From: Fibrobacter intestinalis
GTDB lineage: Bacteria; Fibrobacterota; Fibrobacteria; Fibrobacterales; Fibrobacteraceae
Reading direction: 5' to 3'
Assembly (NCBI RefSeq): GCF_900167415.1
Contig: NZ_FUWU01000035.1
Coordinates: 1-34,428, forward strand
Length of the DNA: 34,428 nucleotides
Of the stretch, positions 33,430 to 34,428 are shown one piece after another. Position numbers and translations under genes: made by a program. Below the pieces are notes generated by a model. The model saw only the letters and a program-made list of their open reading frames with translations, did not search any database and was not told the origin of the DNA. Each line of letters begins with the position of its first letter. The stretch's first letter is position 1.

Positions 33430-34144
33430 CGCACTTGCTGTAAGCCCCCCGAGGTTGAACAAGGGAAATCCTTTGAATTTTTTCCTCCGACCATTCGGAG
33501 GATATTGAAGAAAGCACTTTTTCAAGTCTGGCATTTATGCAAAGGTTCCGCTCGTTTTTTCTTCTCAAGATTCCTGCACAACCTACCGGAGAAATGAATA
33601 GATTTTCGGCAGCGTTTACTTCTACAATTTCGGCAATGTTTGAAGGCTTTATATTTTCCGGGATTTCCGTTCCGTTCAACACAACGCCGTCTTGAAGCGT
33701 TACAGGTTCTTTTCCCAAATCAAGCAAGAACGCAGAATCGCCCAAAGAAGCCGTCTTTGCCCACAATCCAAAGTCATCTTTGCTGATAAGGAATTGTTCC
33801 ACCGGGTAATTCTTAATTCTTGAACCAATCCATTTTACAACCGGCACTGCCCATGAATTTCCGACACCTTGATAGCGGTTTGTCGGTCGGACAGAATCAA
33901 CGAGCGTATAATTGTCCGGAAATCCCATTAGACGTTCGCATTCGAGCGGGGTAAACCTCCGAAGACGGTCGTCCTGCACAACAAAAAGAGAACCGTTATA
34001 GGCTGCGGCATTTCCGTTCCATTTTGTTCCATAAGCCGAATAAAGGCAGTCCGTGTATTCCCGGAAAACTTCAAAACGGTGTCCGTCCTTTTCTGTCCCG
34101 CCCAAGTTGAACTTGGAAAATTTTGGCAAAGCTAATAAGGGAGT
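33422..34144 (-). pseudogene. C5 cytosine DNA methyltransferase, N-terminal half lost to an IS
   Basis: The remaining 235-240 residues contain late C5-methyltransferase motifs: 'RRFTPLECERLMGFPDNYT' (motif IX region) and 'RYQGVGNSWAVPVVKWIG' (motif X), followed by a tail with 'LFISPVGCAGILRRKNERN' seen in phage-type enzymes. Motifs I (SAM binding), IV (catalytic Pro-Cys) and VI to VIII are missing: coding sense ends near 34144, where the end of an insertion sequence begins. No proper start codon or ribosome binding site remains. Methylation by this fragment is impossible, though the other half may lie beyond the IS. Confidence 0.75.
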
Positions 34145-34145
34145 C

Positions 34146-34428
34146 TGTCAGATCTGTTGGTTAGCCCAATAATCCTCACGTTCTCTTGTCGCATTATACA
34201 ATTTTGTTCTTCGTTCTGCAAGTCGTTCCTCCATCTTTCCTGCGAAAACCTCGTCAGGAGTCAGGAATCCGATTGCGGAATGTAGCCGTTCCGAGTTGTA
34301 GTAATTGATCCAGTCCGACATTTTCCTCTTTGCATCGGAATAGTCCTGGTAAGCGTCACGACGGACTTCCTCCGCCTTGAGGGTCTTGTGAAAACGTTCC
34401 ACTTTCCCGTTGCTTTGCGGATGGAAGG
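34146..34428 (-). mobile_element. IS3-like insertion sequence, one end, running off the window
   Basis: The sequence beginning TGTCAGATCTGTTGG at 34146 fits an IS terminus starting with TG, and the transposase stop codon lies inside it. The element interrupts the methyltransferase gene. The other end and the target duplication are outside the window. Confidence 0.7.
34148..34428 (-). CDS. IS transposase (integrase catalytic core), C-terminal part
   Basis: The frame is open to the window edge and encodes FHPQSNGKVERFHKTLKAEE, then 'DWINYYNSERLHSAIGFLTP' and 'DEVFAGKMEERLAERRTKLY'. 'NGKVERFHKTLK' includes the Glu of the DDE triad, and 'YYNSERLHSA.....TP' is the conserved C-terminal rve block of IS3-type OrfB and similar transposases. 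The first two catalytic Asp residues lie outside the window. The end of the gene overlaps the IS terminus. Confidence 0.85.
   Translation of the reverse strand, partial: FHPQSNGKVERFHKTLKAEEVRRDAYQDYSDAKRKMSDWINYYNSERLHSAIGFLTPDEVFAGKMEERLAERRTKLYNATREREDYWANQQI

Overview
The window looks like a chromosomal segment of a Gram-negative bacterium of the Fibrobacterota/Bacteroidota side of the tree. This is inferred from a 394-residue EF-Tu with Bacteroidota-like sequence, zinc-type S14 and L36, a BamA/Omp85-like outer-membrane protein and a moderate base composition of about 50 % GC; a Fibrobacter-like organism is the best guess. No 16S gene or other decisive marker is present.

The centre (about 7.3-21.7 kb, all on the minus strand) is one long translation and transcription operon. 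A strong sigma70-type promoter drives tRNA-Thr(TGT), tRNA-Tyr(GTA), tRNA-Thr(GGT), tuf, then rpsJ-rplC-rplD-rplW-rplB-rpsS-rplV-rpsC-rplP-rpmC-rpsQ-rplN-rplX-rplE-rpsN-rpsH-rplF-rplR-rpsE-rpmD-rplO-secY-infA-rpmJ-rpsM-rpsK-rpoA-rplQ, ending in a clear terminator. Most genes overlap or are a few bases apart. rpsD is missing from its usual place before rpoA, adk and map are missing between secY and infA, and tuf has a much more GC-rich third-codon-position composition than its neighbours.

The left flank (1-7.2 kb) is an accessory island full of defence and conflict genes, many decaying. It holds the C-terminal end of a type III restriction subunit, an AbiEi antitoxin gene with an in-frame amber codon and its operator, a remnant of AbiEii, an HNH endonuclease with a 5' frameshift at a T8 tract, an orphan deaminase toxin with its presumed immunity gene, a second immunity paralogue with a toxin-tail remnant and a 145-bp direct repeat, an HTH-DUF4417 gene pair preceded by a heavily structured leader, and a decayed DUF3990 gene with its companion.

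The right flank (21.9-32 kb) is mostly housekeeping: a YbgC-like thioesterase, a LOG-family protein next to a Hanks-type kinase, a rhomboid-like membrane protein that lacks catalytic residues, a solitary nuoA, a BamA-like porin overlapping hemH, a RavA-like AAA+ protein with degenerate nucleotide-binding motifs, three small membrane genes and a 39-residue orphan gene with its own terminator.

The right edge (32.2-34.4 kb) is a type II restriction-modification locus being dismantled. The controller gene has a one-base frameshift in an A6 run, the endonuclease frame is intact, and the convergent cytosine-5 methyltransferase is cut off by an insertion sequence that runs off the window.
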